In this document: positions 5,108 through 5,115 of the stretch, one piece after another
Layout of the letters: every line of letters begins with the position of its first letter
How positions within the stretch are numbered: the first letter of the stretch is position 1
Source: Helicobacter_B zhangjianzhongii
Lineage (GTDB): Bacteria > Campylobacterota > Campylobacteria > Campylobacterales > Helicobacteraceae
Length of the DNA: 5,115 bases
Assembly: GCF_030249855.1 (NCBI RefSeq)
Contig: NZ_JANURN010000020.1
Location: 1-5,115 of the forward strand
Direction: 5' to 3'
Position numbers and translations under genes: made by a program
Notes under the pieces: generated by a model
The model's input: only the letters and a program-made list of their open reading frames with translations
Told to the model about the DNA's origin: nothing
Database searches by the model: none

Positions 5108-5109
5108 GA

Positions 5110-5115
5110 ATGGAT
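5110..5115 (+). CDS. Probable start of a divergent plus-strand gene (first two codons only)
   Basis: ATG GAT at the window edge is preceded by AAAAGGGGTAAGA, giving an AAGG 9 nt ahead of the ATG (7 nt between the GG of AAGG and the ATG counting GGTAAGA), and by an extended -10 box at 5073-5081. No protein identity can be given from two codons. It would be transcribed away from the polyvalent gene from a shared 65-bp region, an arrangement often seen for a regulator or an early gene of a mobile element, but that is inference only. Confidence 0.5.

Larger units (their letters stand above)
5045..5108. promoter_or_regulatory. Divergent intergenic region with a 10-bp inverted repeat at both gene starts
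   Basis: CTTACCCCTT (5045-5054) and AAGGGGTAAG (5099-5108) are perfect inverted copies, each abutting a start codon: ATG at 5044-5042 on the minus strand, ATG at 5110 on the plus strand. On both strands they supply the Shine-Dalgarno sequence (AAGGGG). At the centre, CTACTATGGTAG (5067-5078) is an imperfect 12-bp palindrome overlapping the plus-strand -10 box. A possible minus-strand -10 is TAGGAT (5069-5064), which is weak. The symmetry could serve a repressor common to both genes or may only reflect matched ribosome-binding sites. Confidence 0.6.

Overview
The window looks like part of a mobile element (prophage, integrative conjugative element or plasmid) in an epsilonproteobacterium, most likely a non-pylori Helicobacter or a close relative. 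The pointers are the AT-rich, Lys/Asn/Glu-rich coding style, extended -10 promoters (TGnTAnAAT), frequent TAGAATC/GATTCTA heptamers, and the gene content. The genus is inferred from sequence style, not from a database match.

Layout, left to right. Positions 1-152 (minus strand) hold the first 50 codons of a D12-class (Dam-like) adenine-N6 DNA methyltransferase, cut by the window edge. Positions 153-250 are a 98-bp spacer with a long hairpin just ahead of the methyltransferase start, a copy of AAAAGGGGTAA, and a good extended -10 box pointing the other way. Positions 251-5044 (minus strand) are a single 1597-codon gene filling 94% of the window. Positions 5045-5109 are a compact divergent intergenic region with symmetric ribosome-binding sites. 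At 5110 a probable plus-strand gene starts, with only two codons visible.

The giant gene encodes a 'polyvalent protein', the class of multi-domain proteins of phages and conjugative elements thought to enter the recipient cell with the DNA and counter its defences. I read its order as: N-terminal BECR-type (barnase/EndoU/colicin E5/RelE) nuclease-like domain (about 120-228); helical linker; zinc-metallopeptidase-like domain with HELIH (529-533); LPD3-like domain (about 695-818); ADP-ribosyltransferase (about 886-1046); Gly/Ala-rich hydrophobic segment (1054-1100); second metallopeptidase-like domain of LPD23 type with HELQH (1291-1295); Pro-rich hinge; C-terminal nuclease-like domain (about 1476-1592). 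The neighbouring methyltransferase fits the same job, since it could mark the element's own DNA.

Three things deserve a second look. The gene is a compositional mosaic: hand counts give about 20% GC in the ADP-ribosyltransferase core against about 54% just downstream, and the sampled parts of both nuclease-like domains are also AT-rich. The same GAYTCTAGY nonamer (encoding Asp-Ser-Ser) recurs at four module boundaries. A 13-bp tandem repeat with two C6 tracts lies in the hinge before the last domain, where a one-base slip in either direction gives an immediate stop and removes only that domain. No RNA genes, CRISPR arrays or insertion sequences were seen.
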